Source: Sarcomyxa edulis (taxonomy: Eukaryota; Basidiomycota; Agaricomycetes; Agaricales; Mycenaceae). From it: 64,000 nt of DNA. Location of the stretch: positions 434,001-498,000 of the forward strand of contig QUOL01000007.1 of NCBI GenBank assembly GCA_009761415.1. Direction: 5' to 3'. The notes under the pieces were generated by a model. That model saw nothing but the letters and a program-made list of their open reading frames with translations. It was not told where the DNA came from and searched no databases. The position numbers and the translations under genes were made by a program. Position 1 is the first letter of the stretch. Each line of letters starts with the position of its first letter. Of the stretch, positions 10,255 to 22,140 are shown one piece after another.

Positions 10255-11565
10255 ATGTTTCCCCGCACACCATACATCGGCATGCGCTACCTTCATTCAG
10301 CACCATCGTTCTAGCGAACGAAGCGGCGGGTCGGTCGATATCGCTTCCTATGGACAACTCTTTTGGTACACGCGTTTTGTTGAAAAGCATGGGTAACGGG
10401 GCCAATATGCTGCTTTGGTGTTGAATATCGCCGCGCCCACTTCTCATACACGTTCTCCATTCACAAAGAAATGAATACAAGGAGGGTTCATTGATCTGGG
10501 TCGCACATCCTATCTTGCGGACACATACACAAATTCCGAGATTCATATTCATCGAAAGTTAAACATAAGCAGGTCACCCGGCCCCGAGGAAATCAAGGAT
10601 GTGTACGTGCCTTGTGTCTCTATTACTTCCGTTTATCTTTTCCTTCCTCTTTTCTCTTCTTCCTCCCTTCCCTACTTCAGACTTGTCGGCGTGCGAAGAC
10701 CATTCTGAGACAGATGGCGGTCGAAAAGTGATCAGCTGGTCGAATAACCTCGAGATTGGCCTCTTTCTCTCAACACGAGGGCGCCGATGGCCCCGGCAGT
10801 ACTGAAGCGCTCACCTATGCTCCGTGCCGTAAGAATTAAACGTGCATGTTGATCATCCTCGTCCAAATCCTTGGTACTAGATTGACTGGCTCTGCGTCGG
10901 CCTTCCCATCGTTCCCTTCATCCCATCTCTATTCTCAACTCTACGCACGATAGATTCCGGTAACTCAGCTGTATGATTGGATTCTAGTCTGGTGACCATC
11001 CCGAACTCTGTGCGTCTCTATAAACGCGCTGCCTGTCACGGTTGTTGCTACTATGAGGGAGACCGCCTACTCTGGAATTGTGAACTGCTTCCGCCGCTTC
11101 AAGTCTGTACAAGAATTGACGTGGAGAAGCTCAAAGTTCTTCAAGGCCGCTCTGAGTCCACTGATCAATAGTCGATACTTCTTCCAAGGATAGATCCGAG
11201 AATCGATGGAAGTATAGAGGTTAAATGTTAACCATAAGAACGTCGTGTGCTATACAGTAAAATGGCACAAGGCAGGATATCGACAATGCACAAACGATGC
11301 ATGTTATATACTATGTGTCCTAGTATGACCTGTACAGACCAATGTACCGAAGAGAGAAATGAAACTTTTACTTATGTGGATGAGGCACTATAGACAGCGC
11401 GGGGGAACCAGACGATGCGAATTTCATGAAGGGTGGCGTGGTTGAATGATTGATGGCACAGTGTGTAGGAAGTTGGACGGGATAACGATGGAAAAGAAGG
11501 GGTGAAAAAGAGGTCGGGACCGCACAATGAGGAAAAATGTTGAATCCGTGGTAAAAAGGTCGACG
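10255..11565. other. Intergenic, with one short coding-like patch
   Basis: The 3' flanks of the cyclophilin and F-box/WD40 genes. A plus-strand patch at about 11036-11190 can be read as TVVATMRETAYSGIVNCF followed by FKSVQELTWRSSKFFKAAL and a stop, which looks mildly protein-like. I found no convincing start or splice partners, so I do not call a gene. The rest shows nothing recognisable. Confidence 0.5.
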
Positions 11566-14539
11566 TTATTGAAGCCTCCTGCGAGTTCCAGTTCCATGGT
11601 TCCGTACCCTGGGTCGAGTAGGCGTTTCATCGTTTGACGGCAGCGGACGTGCCCCAATCCCCGCACCGATGAGGTCAGAATCAGAGATGGAATGTGCGCC
11701 ACCACCCCTCCGTGAAGACGAAGACGAAGATGAAGCCACTGCCGCGGTGGAACTGCTACCGCCGGGCGTTGGTGCTCCTCTCGATAAATGGCTACTCCGC
11801 GAAGAAGAAGAGTCGAGGGTCGAGGTAGATGATGGTGCTGGTGCCCATCTCGACGCTGCAAGCCCGCCAGCCTCCGTATCCACAGACCCAGCTCGCGATT
11901 CCATGTCCTCATCCTCGACAACGATTACCTCAACGTCTTCGTCCTGTTCTTCTTGTGCTTCATGAATGTCTACCCTAGTATCCGGATCGGCGTCAATGAC
12001 TTCGACTTCATTCGGAAGGAGAAGGTCCTGATCCATCGCGTCCGCATCAGCCTGCGACTGATCCTCGTCGTCCTCATCATCGTCCCCTTCATCGTATAAA
12101 CCACCAGGCGGCTCTCCTATCCACTCCTCCGCCCCCTCCTCCCCATCCGCAAAGTCCCAAACATCAAGCACCGTACGATCTTCTCTATTGCTAGCCGCAA
12201 CACCCCAGCGACCTTCGAACACAACTTGCCATACCCCAGTGATCCCAACTAACAAATCTCTGACAACTCCACCGTCTCTAACGTCCCACATCTTCAGGGT
12301 TCCGTCGCTTCCACTCAGAACCTTGAACTCATCGTGCTGGAAACAGGTGATAGCACCTGTATGCGCTGCTAGGGTATGGATGAGAGTACCAGTAGATGGG
12401 TCCCAAATTCGCAGGGTGGAGTCCGCAGCGGCAGAGACGAGGTGGGAAGGTGAAAGGCCGAGGAGCCCGACTAAGGACGTATGTCCTGTAAGGGTGTGGG
12501 CACATTGTCCGGTGGAGAGATTCCATACGCGGACTGTACCATCCATAGATCCGGAACAGGCCTGGTTCCGTGTAGGATCCAATACCACGCTGTATACTGT
12601 GACAGAGTAAGTCGAAAATAAATACGGACGAGATGAATGCTCAAGAGGACGGACCTTTCTGAGTGTGTCCAACCAAGACCCATTTGCATTCCCCAGAAAC
12701 GATGTCCCAAATTCGAACCGTGCAATCGTAGCTCCCAGAGACCAATGTCCTACCTCTAGCGGCAAGAGCCCGCACGGCATGATCGTGCCCTTCTAAATGC
12801 AATCGATGGTATGGGTTCTCATCAGCGTCCTATATCCCAAACCATCATTAATACCGAAATTTGAGAATGAACCACGAAAATAACTCACACAAACCTCTGC
12901 GGGGTCAACTTCTCCATCATCCCCACCGAAGCACCTATACTCCTGCTCTCCAGGTCTCGGTAAAGTCCAGACCCTCAAAGAATGATCCCTACTCCCCGTA
13001 ACAATCATCGACCTTTTGGGCCACTTCTCCCTCCTGCCATCTACCTCCATCCACTCGGGTTTGACGATAGCCAAGCACCTGACGGTACTCGTATGGCCAC
13101 CGAAGACATGCAAGCATCGCCCAGTCACCAAATCCCAGATCCTGACCGTCCGGTCGGTGCTTCCACTGACTAACAAGTCTTTCGAAGCCGCAAGTGCCCA
13201 GACACCCCCGTCGTGTCCGTCCAAAGACAAGAGCAGCTCTCCAGTAACGGGTGAGTAGACATGAATGGAATGGTCATCTGAAGCAGAGATTATACGTCCG
13301 TGGGAGAATATAAGGCATGTCACAACGGAGGATCCGTGGGCGGGGAATGAGATGTGCTTGGGGTTGGGATTGTGAACCCACCGCGTACGGGTCAAGTGCC
13401 TGGATTTGAACAGGATTTTGTAGGGGTGGGGAAGAGGGAGGGTGGGTCGGATGTTTCCAAGGGGTAGAGAATCTAGAAGGCGTTGTTCTCGGCGTCGACG
13501 AGCATATATGGCATTGGCGAACGCTGTTTCAGAGTCTCCGCCGAACCAAATCTTGGTACTCTTGAGGAGATCACGCCAGAGGACGGGGTCAGAGTCGATG
13601 ATGGCACGCCAGGATTTAGAGACGCGAGACGCTCGGGTTAGAGTAGAAAATGGAAGAAAGGACAAGATGTGTGAGACTAGTTCTGGAGGAAGTAGCGTTA
13701 AGAAGTCGCGTGCTAATGTGGGTGTTAAGACGGAATGTAGAGTACGGAGAACAGGAAGTGGGGAATGTCGGAGTAGAGTGAGAAGGAAATGAGATTGGAG
13801 GGGTGGAGGGAGAGACGTGAAGTGAGACAACAAAGACGGTAGGGCCATGAGAGCCGTAAGAGATACATCAGGTTGAAGAGGAGCCTGTGGCAGAGGTGAA
13901 GAAGCACCGCTTGGGGGTGCCGAAGGCCATATATTCTCGGGCGGAGGCGAGCCATGCGGTGATGGTAAAGGCGAAGGGGGTGCTGCCGCATTAACGGTGG
14001 ATATCTGAGGCAGAGATGGAGTTCCTCGGGCTTTCTTACGAGGCGGTGCAGCAGTGTTCGGGTCTGATGTAGGCTCGACACCTTCCATCATATTATCACT
14101 GTTATGTGATCGTTTCTTACCGTAGCGCTCAACGGCTTCAACAAGACCAACCACTTTCGAGTTTTCGGTGTCTTGATCATGTTTGAGCATATGCCACCCT
14201 TGACCACCGACTACTTCTTGCTCTTCCTGCATTTCCTCTTGGCCGCCCTCTCCATCGCGGAAAGTTGCGCGGGCTCCTCCAGGGAAGACCAGAGGAAATC
14301 GACGAAGAGATTGGGGTAAATTTGCGTGTAATAAAGGGTAAGCTTTTGGATCCTTCGGAGAGGATGGCGCCGGAAGTGGTGGAAGTTGAATCGGCGCGTA
14401 AGTCGTAGTCGTTGTAGTCGTTGTGACTACACTGGTAGTGGATGGCCATCAGCCAAGTTCGATAGATGAAACATGTGACTTACGTGGTTGTATTCACTGA
14501 AGGTTGAAGGACTAGAAGGGGACGTTGACCCGAGTTCAT
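11566..14539 (-). CDS. F-box/WD40 protein, Cdc4/Fbxw7 type (SCF substrate receptor)
   Basis: Four exons (14484-14539, 12889-14431, 12655-12829, 11566-12596) give 934 residues. A disordered N-terminus, starting MNSGQRPLLVLQPSVNTTT and including a Thr run, leads to the F-box at about residues 265-307 (LPPELVSHILSFL, RVSKSWRAI, DPVLW). About eight WD40 repeats follow (about 355-760), with blades such as LLVSGSTDRTVRIWDL, TLVSGSYDCTVRIWD and ACSGSMDGTVRVWNL. The last about 175 residues are acidic and then Ser-rich. Such proteins recruit phosphorylated substrates to the SCF ubiquitin ligase in the nucleus through Skp1. Eight blades and the N-terminal layout favour the Cdc4 group over Met30. The exon 2 donor could also lie six bases upstream (GTTTGT instead of GTGAGT) without changing the frame. 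Confidence 0.93.
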
Positions 14540-15060
14540 GAGGACTTGTCGAATTTAGGTAGATAATCAGAGCAAGAGGTGGTCGTCGTTCGAGTCGACG
14601 TCGCTCATCGGCCACCGAGCCAGCACAGGAGAGTCGGAGATTAAAGCGGAGCTTGAATGGATTTTTGAAAGATCTCACTGACGTTCACTGACGACCAACT
14701 GACGATCATCCCGATTCTATGCATGTTCCAGGCCTTTTGCACTATTGCTCCAAGTTCTACGAGTCTGGCTGCTATAGCATTATACTTGGACAACAGTGCG
14801 TTCTCTGCAAGCAAAAGTAATGATTCACTTCCTTATCATCGATGTTCGAATCAACAAGCTACGCGAAGCCGCGATGGAAACTGGGTACTCGTGAAGGGTC
14901 TGAGACTCTCTTTGCTCACTAGCTGCAGAATTTAACAAAATCTGAATGGTCGTTGACAAGAAAAACGCTTTGAGTCCGTTTCGACCACTTTATCTACTAG
15001 TACGCCACACGCCTCAGGATGGGCCCTTTCAATTCTACTAGATCTGGCTAGTCAAGATGT
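14540..15060. other. Intergenic upstream of the F-box/WD40 gene
   Basis: Holds the promoter of the F-box/WD40 gene. Beyond about 14.7 kb short open frames appear without recognisable products. It marks the left edge of a 12-kb gene-poor block. Confidence 0.5.
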
Positions 15061-16440
15061 GTTAATGGACGATCACAGTATGTGGCATATCTCAAATCTC
15101 AAAAAGCCCCGGACCAGAACACTGGAGCGGCCACGAAGCCGTCTGTTGTTAACAGCGTCAAACTTGCTTTCCCGAAGTTTGGACGAGATCTTGCAGTAGT
15201 ATTTCGAGGAAATGCTTGTATAACCCCAACCTCGACATCTCGCACTCTGGTCTCTCATCGACAAATGGCGCGATGCATGCTCTGAGTGAGTCAATCCCTC
15301 AATTCGAGTCTGGACTCAAAAGTGCTTTGATTGTGTTCTCATGTAGGGCTACACCTTGGGATCCGGTGTAAGCCGACTTCAAATATTCTCAGAGCTCGCT
15401 AAATGCAAGGCATTTGGGAGAGCAAAACCCCGCGGATGTCTACAATGCTCTGCGATCCCATGTCTGGATTCGACTTTGTTCTGAGAGTAATTCTCGCGAT
15501 GCTGTCTCCCTGACCTCCTTTACCTACCCCAACATACGCCCCTCGAAGTCGACCAACTCTCACCAACAATTTCTTTACATCGACATGATCATTCCACTTC
15601 ATAAGCAGACTACACGAACCCACTTGTTGTCCTCAAGCCAAGCTTTGCTGACAGATCTTTGCGCAGTAGAATCGCGAATCGTGACCATCATACGTGTATT
15701 TCGGGCTCACCTCAGTGAGATAGAACTTGATTCCGGTCTTTCAGAATATACCTCGGTGTGTGCCTTGCTTCTATCTCTTCGGTCCGTGATGGAAACTGAT
15801 GACGTTAGTCGTGTGGTAGTAACAATCACACGTCCGAACGAGTATTCGTGAGTTTTCGCTTAGTCCTATCTCGTATCCCTCTCAAAACGTTGTCCTCCTT
15901 CCTCGTAGCTCCTCTTCAATGCCATCCATAAACAAAAAGAAACAGATTCGATGAGCCTGGATGCGATTAATTTTGGAACATATTTTGTGCTTCCATCTCG
16001 AGTGCTATCATGGGATCCCGCGTATCCATATGTGATAACTCGTGGACTGTTTCCAGACAGAATCGATTGGCAACGCTCCCAAGCCTTGATATCGGGATAC
16101 TCGATCTTCAAAGCCGGCGATCAGTCAAAGCGACGATACCCACCATGAATATTCTTCTAGATTCGTGAGTCGTCTTTTCATCTTCGAACTCCTTACGTTG
16201 CCTTCAAGTACCCGTAGATTCATGCCAGAAACAATTCAAATTTCTGGAGACAATAAGCACTTTCGATGTTTCCACCGTCAAATCTCACTCGGTCATCGGA
16301 GACACGTCCACCGAATTTCTGCTCTCTACTTCCTTCGTTGTTTGAGCTCCTTAGTCTATTCTCTCAGGTGTATTCTCTCTTGGAATAGTCATGGAGCCGG
16401 ACTCGAAGACACTGTTATTGGCTAGTAAACCCCGTCTGCT
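15061..16440 (+). pseudogene. Degenerate gene-like segment, copy 1 of a local family
   Basis: Coding-like pieces on the plus strand are separated by splice-like signals but do not join into one clean frame. The first (15082-15285) contains KPSVVNSVKLAFPKFGRDL. The second (about 15414-15850) reads NPADVYNALRSHVWIRLC and later DVSRVVVTITRPNEYS, then a GTGAGT donor. The third (about 15930-16148) reads AINFGTYFVLPSRVLSWD. Frame breaks and stop codons between them suggest decay, although an unusual intron pattern is possible. Two motifs recur at about +2.8 to 2.9 kb (17.9-18.9 kb). I recognise no known family. Confidence 0.35.
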
Positions 16441-17720
16441 ACGACACGTCTCCCGCTGACTGTCTTTACCGCCGACGCCATTTCAATCTTGACCTCGGGT
16501 CGAGAGCCTTCGTACGGACGAAAGTGGGTCTGAAGCTGAGTCCGCAGCTCTCCTTCACTCAGAAGACGGTGCCCTCGACCCCGCCTAGGCCGAGATTGTG
16601 TTCAGAAAGTACGTGCTGTGTTGTCAAATTATCCTTATGCATCGTCTTGAGGCCCTTTCTAGATATAATCTCCAATCTCAGGATTATGATTCCGAGTCAT
16701 GCGCCGCTATCGACTCAGAAATACTACAAAGTACTAGTACAATACAAGGTTCAGCCGTCATGGGCCCATGATGTACCTCGGGACGGAAATCCTCGATCCA
16801 TATTTGGAATCGCAAAGTCCTTCCAAGCCCCACTTGATCAGGATCTCGGGTGTTAGCACTCGATATATTTACCAACGAGAACAGCTTCCGCACCAGGTAC
16901 AACTGGATTCAGTGTCGAGATCCTACTTGCGCTGCGGTAAGGGACAATACACGATCCACATCTTCATCGGGACACTCCAACTTTCTTTTTCAGCTAGAAG
17001 GTCGAGAATCAGCCGAGCTTTTCTTCGAAGACTTCAGATGGATACATCTGGCGCCCAGTTACTGGCGTGGTCATACCAAAGAACCTTGTGCGTTTTTAGA
17101 GTTTCATTCTAGAAGTCACCGCTACTCCAGTGATTGTTACCAGGTCAAGCAAAGGCCCCTTCTCCTGGACCCACTCAACCGCGACATTCTCAAGCATGCC
17201 GCCTAATTCCTGGGAGGATTGCGACCTTACTCTCGAAAAAAGTGATACAGATCAGTTCCCTCCTCACTCAGAGTCTTTGTATCCACTCATTTGTTTCTCA
17301 GACAGTTTTCACTTCCCCTGGATTCGGGATCCGTGTCCTGTATTTCGGGAATACAAAGTCCTGTTAAGTACATCCCAAGGGTTCCTAGATAACGGGGCTC
17401 CGTCGGTCCAGATATACGGGCGGACTAAATTGAACTTTGGTGAGATTTTGGTACAGATACTCTTGGCGTACTGACCCACTCCTTTGTGTATGATTTATCT
17501 CTATTTCTCTAGATGCTCCAAAACGGTATCGCCGGCGCTCAGCACTGTAAGACCGGAGTCGATTTTTTCCAGAGTCGATAATCAATCGTGATATCGCAGA
17601 TGCATTGTGGCGCTTACTTCTTCTGCTCTCTGGGCTCAGATTTGGAGGATCTGGAAGAGTTCGGTATCATTGTCGTATATGTTCTGCTGTCCAGTACGAC
17701 CTCAGGGTCTACTCGTCACA
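16441..17720 (+). other. Coding-like fragments of unknown origin
   Basis: Several plus-strand pieces look protein-coding. One is RYNWIQCRDPTCAAV at about 16890, followed by a GTAAGG donor and, after TTTTTCAG, LEGRESAELFFEDFRWIHLA (about 16993-17050). Another frame at about 17160-17470 includes SFHFPWIRDPCPVFREYKV and NGAPSVQIYGRTKLNFG before a GTGAGA donor. The frames disagree and a stop follows the next acceptor. They may be remnants or poorly modelled exons of the same unknown family as the neighbouring copies. Confidence 0.3.
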
Positions 17721-19300
17721 GCTAAGTCACTCATAGTGCCTTGATAGTGCCTTGCTGGTGCCACCGATTCTGTTGCGCGGTTCATACAAGCGGAGTAGCA
17801 ATGGTTTGAGCGGAGCTTATACTCGAAGCTCAGCTCCTTGACGCGGCTACTGGCTGCATTGTAATTCGACTCCGAGTCTGCGTACCCTAAAGGTATCTTG
17901 GACTTGAAGCGTATGCTCATTGCGAAGCGACTGCGTCCGGAGGCTCAGCACCATCTGTTGTTAACAAGGTCAAACTGACGTCTAAAATGACCGTATTAAG
18001 TACTTACGGTATGTCTTGGTTTGTTATTCGGAGAATTTGTTCTTACTTGTTGTTGATCACTTGGATCAGGATTTCGACCACTAATAGTGAGTATCCCAGA
18101 GTTGCTCGAGCTTCGAATACACGAATTATCTTGCTGGCATACTGACTGTAGAAGATCCGTTTGGCCTTGGCCTGGGTCACAGACTCTCTCAAGTTCTCTT
18201 CGGATGGCATATGCACTGACGTCAGAGCTGTTAATCTTACAGGCATGCCTCTGGATTCCCATCGTGACGATGATCGATATTTTTGAACTGTTGTCGTTTC
18301 GCACCGATTAGTCGCAGTACTTATCTGCCCTATACATCGATATCATCATTCAGGCCTCAGGTCCAAGAAAAACACCGCGGGATCCACGTTCAGCCACCCT
18401 CTTCGACAGATCACTGCGGCGCAATAGAAATCCTCTTAAACTGAGGCCCGAAGCATACAATATCAAGCAGGAAGCCGCACTCGTGACTGCATATTGACAT
18501 CCAGCTTATGAAGCTTGCCAACTCAGTGATCCAACTAACGTCAAAAACTGTTTAGCGGCCGCCTTCGTGGCACAATTGGCCAGAAAGATGATATCTTCTC
18601 TCGATATCTTCGCCGCCGAAAAGTTTTCAAGACTCACGGATTTGGATAACAATATAGCACTTTGAGGCTTTACGAATTCCTCGTCAATCGAGCATCTGCA
18701 CTATGTCACCGCGTGCCTTGGGTTCTAGTCCCTTGGACTGTGATAAGGAATCTGACCATGGTGTCTGGTACATCCTCCATGTCTTGGTATGTTGTTGCCC
18801 CTTGTTTCCTTCTCGTGACCTTCGCATTCTCATAACGCGTCCCTCTCCCCCCACGTCATAAGGTGCACGAGCCCGACGATCCTCCGCCTAGTTAATTTTG
18901 GAACACTTTTCACTCTACCACACTGTATGCATCTTGTGCCACAAACCGCCGGACCACGCTCGGGCCAGACACGGTAGATACTCTATGGTATGCAGATATA
19001 TGAGACTATATGCTGGTAAGTCGTCAGTTTGATTTTTTTTCGACTTTACTTACGTGCTTTGGAACCTGTCCGTCTCATGTCATTCAACTTCGTTCGGAGG
19101 ACTGTATTCGTATTTTTATATCGGCATGTTCCTCGTATCGGAATCAGGTCCTTCACTGGCAGCCTCACGACACAATCAGATGCCTAATTTTTCTCCTTAA
19201 CAGTTCCTTGGTGTTATATGCCTCTACGTCTTCCCTTTGTTAGTTCTGAACGCTCTCACTTTAGAACGGAGCTTGCGAAGTGTCACCATTGGCTAGCAAA
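17721..19300 (+). pseudogene. Degenerate gene-like segment, copy 2 of the local family
   Basis: At about 17932-18000 one plus-strand frame reads APSVVNKVKLTSKMTVLSTY and then a GTATGT donor. At about 18888-18940 another reads LVNFGTLFTLPHCMHLVP. Both match motifs of the segment at 15.1-16.1 kb in the same order and at a similar distance. Between them the reading frames are broken. No intact gene can be assembled. Confidence 0.33.
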
Positions 19301-22140
19301 ATTTCGTGGAAAGGTGTAACACGTCAGTCTAGGCTCTAGGCCTTCGCGTGACGAAATCAGGTCCGTCTATATATTATTTCTTATTTGTTGTCCCCCTGAG
19401 TGTTAATCTTGCTCCAGGCCGCTTCAGGGCTTTTACCCACAAGAATCGGGTGTAAGCCTTACTGGCGCATTCCCTTATGCTCAGGATGCCCAAGTTTCGC
19501 CATTATCTGCCCCAGATCTGCTCGTCTTCTAATCAGGGTGCTCAAAAAAAGTGCCCATTATCGTCGGGCTCTTGCTGGAATACAGCTCGGCTTTGATGTC
19601 CATCATCAACTCGTGTCTTCCTTGTGAGTGAAAAGATCCTAGTTTGACGTACGCCATTCTGGTTCTGCGTGCTCTCTGTAGCATGCGGTGTATATAACTA
19701 TGATGGAACAATATTTGTCACCTATAGTGAGCTTCCTGTCTGTTTTATTCCTTCGTTTTACAAGAATCGATCAGGCTTGGTCGACGGGAGACACTGTCTC
19801 CTGAGTTCTGCTCTGAGATTGGTCTCCTGTGTTGCATGTGTGTGTTGTTCATATGTGCTCTTCCAATTGCAATCGAGTTTGACGTCTGACCTTATCTGAT
19901 AACCAGGTCAGCACGTCAAATCGAACTCGAACTTTCCTTCGCACGCAAAATGAAGCTGTACATCCAGAAGCGACTGCGTTCGGAAAAGGCTCCGCTCCTA
20001 TGCATCGTGAATTCTGTGGTTGCTCACAATAATCTTACTTGCTCGCCCAGATTAGGATGGACTTGGCACCCCGAAATTCCCTTCCAATCCATTGGCACCG
20101 CGGATCTGTTTCTCGAGGAGCTCGTACCAATGTCTCCCTATAACGAATCCACGACAGAAACATGATCCTTCGGCCGTTGCTGGCTGTAGTGCAATTGATA
20201 AATCTGTTACCTCTCATTTGCTCAACTGGTATCATCACCGTTTGCGTCAATATTGATTTCGAGGTGAGAACCTCCTCGGTCCCGTACGCGCATCGATTTA
20301 TGCCACACCATCGTGAGCCGCTGAGGGCTTTATGAAGGGTGCGAAATATCTCTATAAAGACACTCGGCAGGAATGTGCGATGAACTGGATCTTCTTTGCT
20401 TTGGTATAAAGAACTGGCTGTGTATGCTATTTTGCTCCTCTGGCTTGATGTATCATTCTGATTCTGGACACCACAGATTATTGGTCGAGTTGACTGCACC
20501 CTGCCTTGATAATACTTCAGCCGCCATGCTATTGAACAGTTTAATGTCAAAGTCCCGTGCGGAGGCTATTTACTCAGTCTTACCGGAGATACTTAGGTAT
20601 ATCTTCAATCCTGGATTAACGTTCAGTCGCAGCTAACCTTTCTCTAACCTACATTTTAGCGGACCCCATTGACGTCTAGTTCACGCTATAGTCCGGGCAA
20701 AGTCTCAGAAACAGCGACGACACGATCGCCGAACTCACAAATCGCGAAGCCCCAGGAAGCCTTAGTTCGCCCACAAGTATCTCCGACGAACGGTCACCAG
20801 ACATGCTCCCTCAAGGATATATCATGTTACATCTAGGCTCAGATTTGTTGGGAGTGCGGTTTTCCTCCCGTCAGTCAAAATCGCACTGATACGATATATA
20901 CCGAATCTCAGAACTTCAAAGGAATACCGTCAAGTCGTATCACATTCTATGCAAAACATTGCACTCGGTTAGCTCTCGAGTGCTTACCGTTTCTTCGGGG
21001 CACAGGCTGAATCTCATTAAACTTATATTTAGACTCAGAACCAGTACTCGGTCTGCAGTTCTTTTTGCATGCGGATATTATTGTTACCGCCAACGTCGAC
21101 GGTCTGACACTGAAGAAAACGATCTCTTCTCCAGCTGGAACTGAAAATTGTCGGAACTTTGCAAGTTGATTATGGGACGTCCATCATGTCCCCTCAGTTT
21201 CTCGTCTATCACAAGAACTCGCAATGATGTGAGTCGAATGTGGATGCATCAGCGTTTTATATATCGACCTTTCCTGCAGTACAGAACTGGACCTCGAATT
21301 GTTCGCAGGCAAGGACATATTCCCTGTGTATGGATCAATAAGCGTGCACGTCCTGTTCTGTTACAATGTCTACAAACTCCGGTTGACATCTTTCTGGCAA
21401 TCGCGCGCGCGTTCCGCTTGGTCACTGTCAAAATCGGATACAACCGTGTTTGCGGTCGAAGGCATTACTCATGCCATCATTGCCATGTCGTCAATAATAC
21501 ATATGCCGCCACTGGCAGAGACTCTAGGATCATTAGGAAGGTCGCATTCCCCCCGACGCCTTCGCCGTTTCGGAAAACAAATGCCTCCAAGAGCCCTGAA
21601 GAACGACGTAGACTTTGGGAACTTAGACTCTCTGGCTTTTGGAACACGACAAGGTCCACCGTGGGCGTCTATCTCCCACGCGTTCTAGACCTATCTGTTC
21701 ATCGGCCGCGTGCTCTCCAAGATCTCTATTTTTCTCCAGGTCCGTCCCGACTCGGAACAGCAGACTAATTTTAACCATCCCATGAAGAGATGGATCTAAG
21801 AGTATGATCCCTCTGTCTGCATCTGTCCATGTACAGAGCATGGGAAACGAGTCTATTTCCACCCAAAAGAGACCTATGCCAAGACCACGAAGACCATCTT
21901 ACGGAACGCCCCTTATGGCCATTCTCTATATATATTCCTTGTGCTTTACCACCGAGACAACCATGGCTCCGAGTCGTTCTACTTTGGCCACAAGTGTCGT
22001 TTGCGGAATGGATAATTCCAAAGAGTGCACACTCTGCTTCAATTGGAAACCAAGAAGGCAATTGCGAGAAAGACGACGACAGCATTGCCATTACACAATG
22101 GCGACAAAGATAAAGGCTTGAACCTTATTCTCGATCTGGT
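19301..22140. other. Gene-poor sequence with a possible third family fragment
   Basis: At 19950-20165 a short frame begins MKLYIQKRLRSEKAPLLCIV and continues NSVVAHNN, which partly matches the PSVVNxVKL segments at 15.1 and 17.9 kb. The DNA around it (AGCGACTGCGTTCGGA) also matches 17.9 kb. Downstream, overlapping frames in several phases at 20.4-22.1 kb show no consistent coding signal and no recognised domain. Confidence 0.35.

Noticed and set aside
11669..11965. A plus-strand acidic open frame
   Set aside because: Antisense shadow of the Ser-rich tail of the F-box/WD40 protein.
20035..20550. A 171-codon minus-strand open frame
   Set aside because: No recognised protein, overlaps the weak plus-strand family fragment, and composition looks non-coding.
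21148..21768. A 206-codon plus-strand open frame in the gene-poor block
   Set aside because: Two other long frames overlap it (21299-21688 and 21477-21659 on the other strand), its composition is unremarkable, and no domain or splice context supports it; length alone is not enough.
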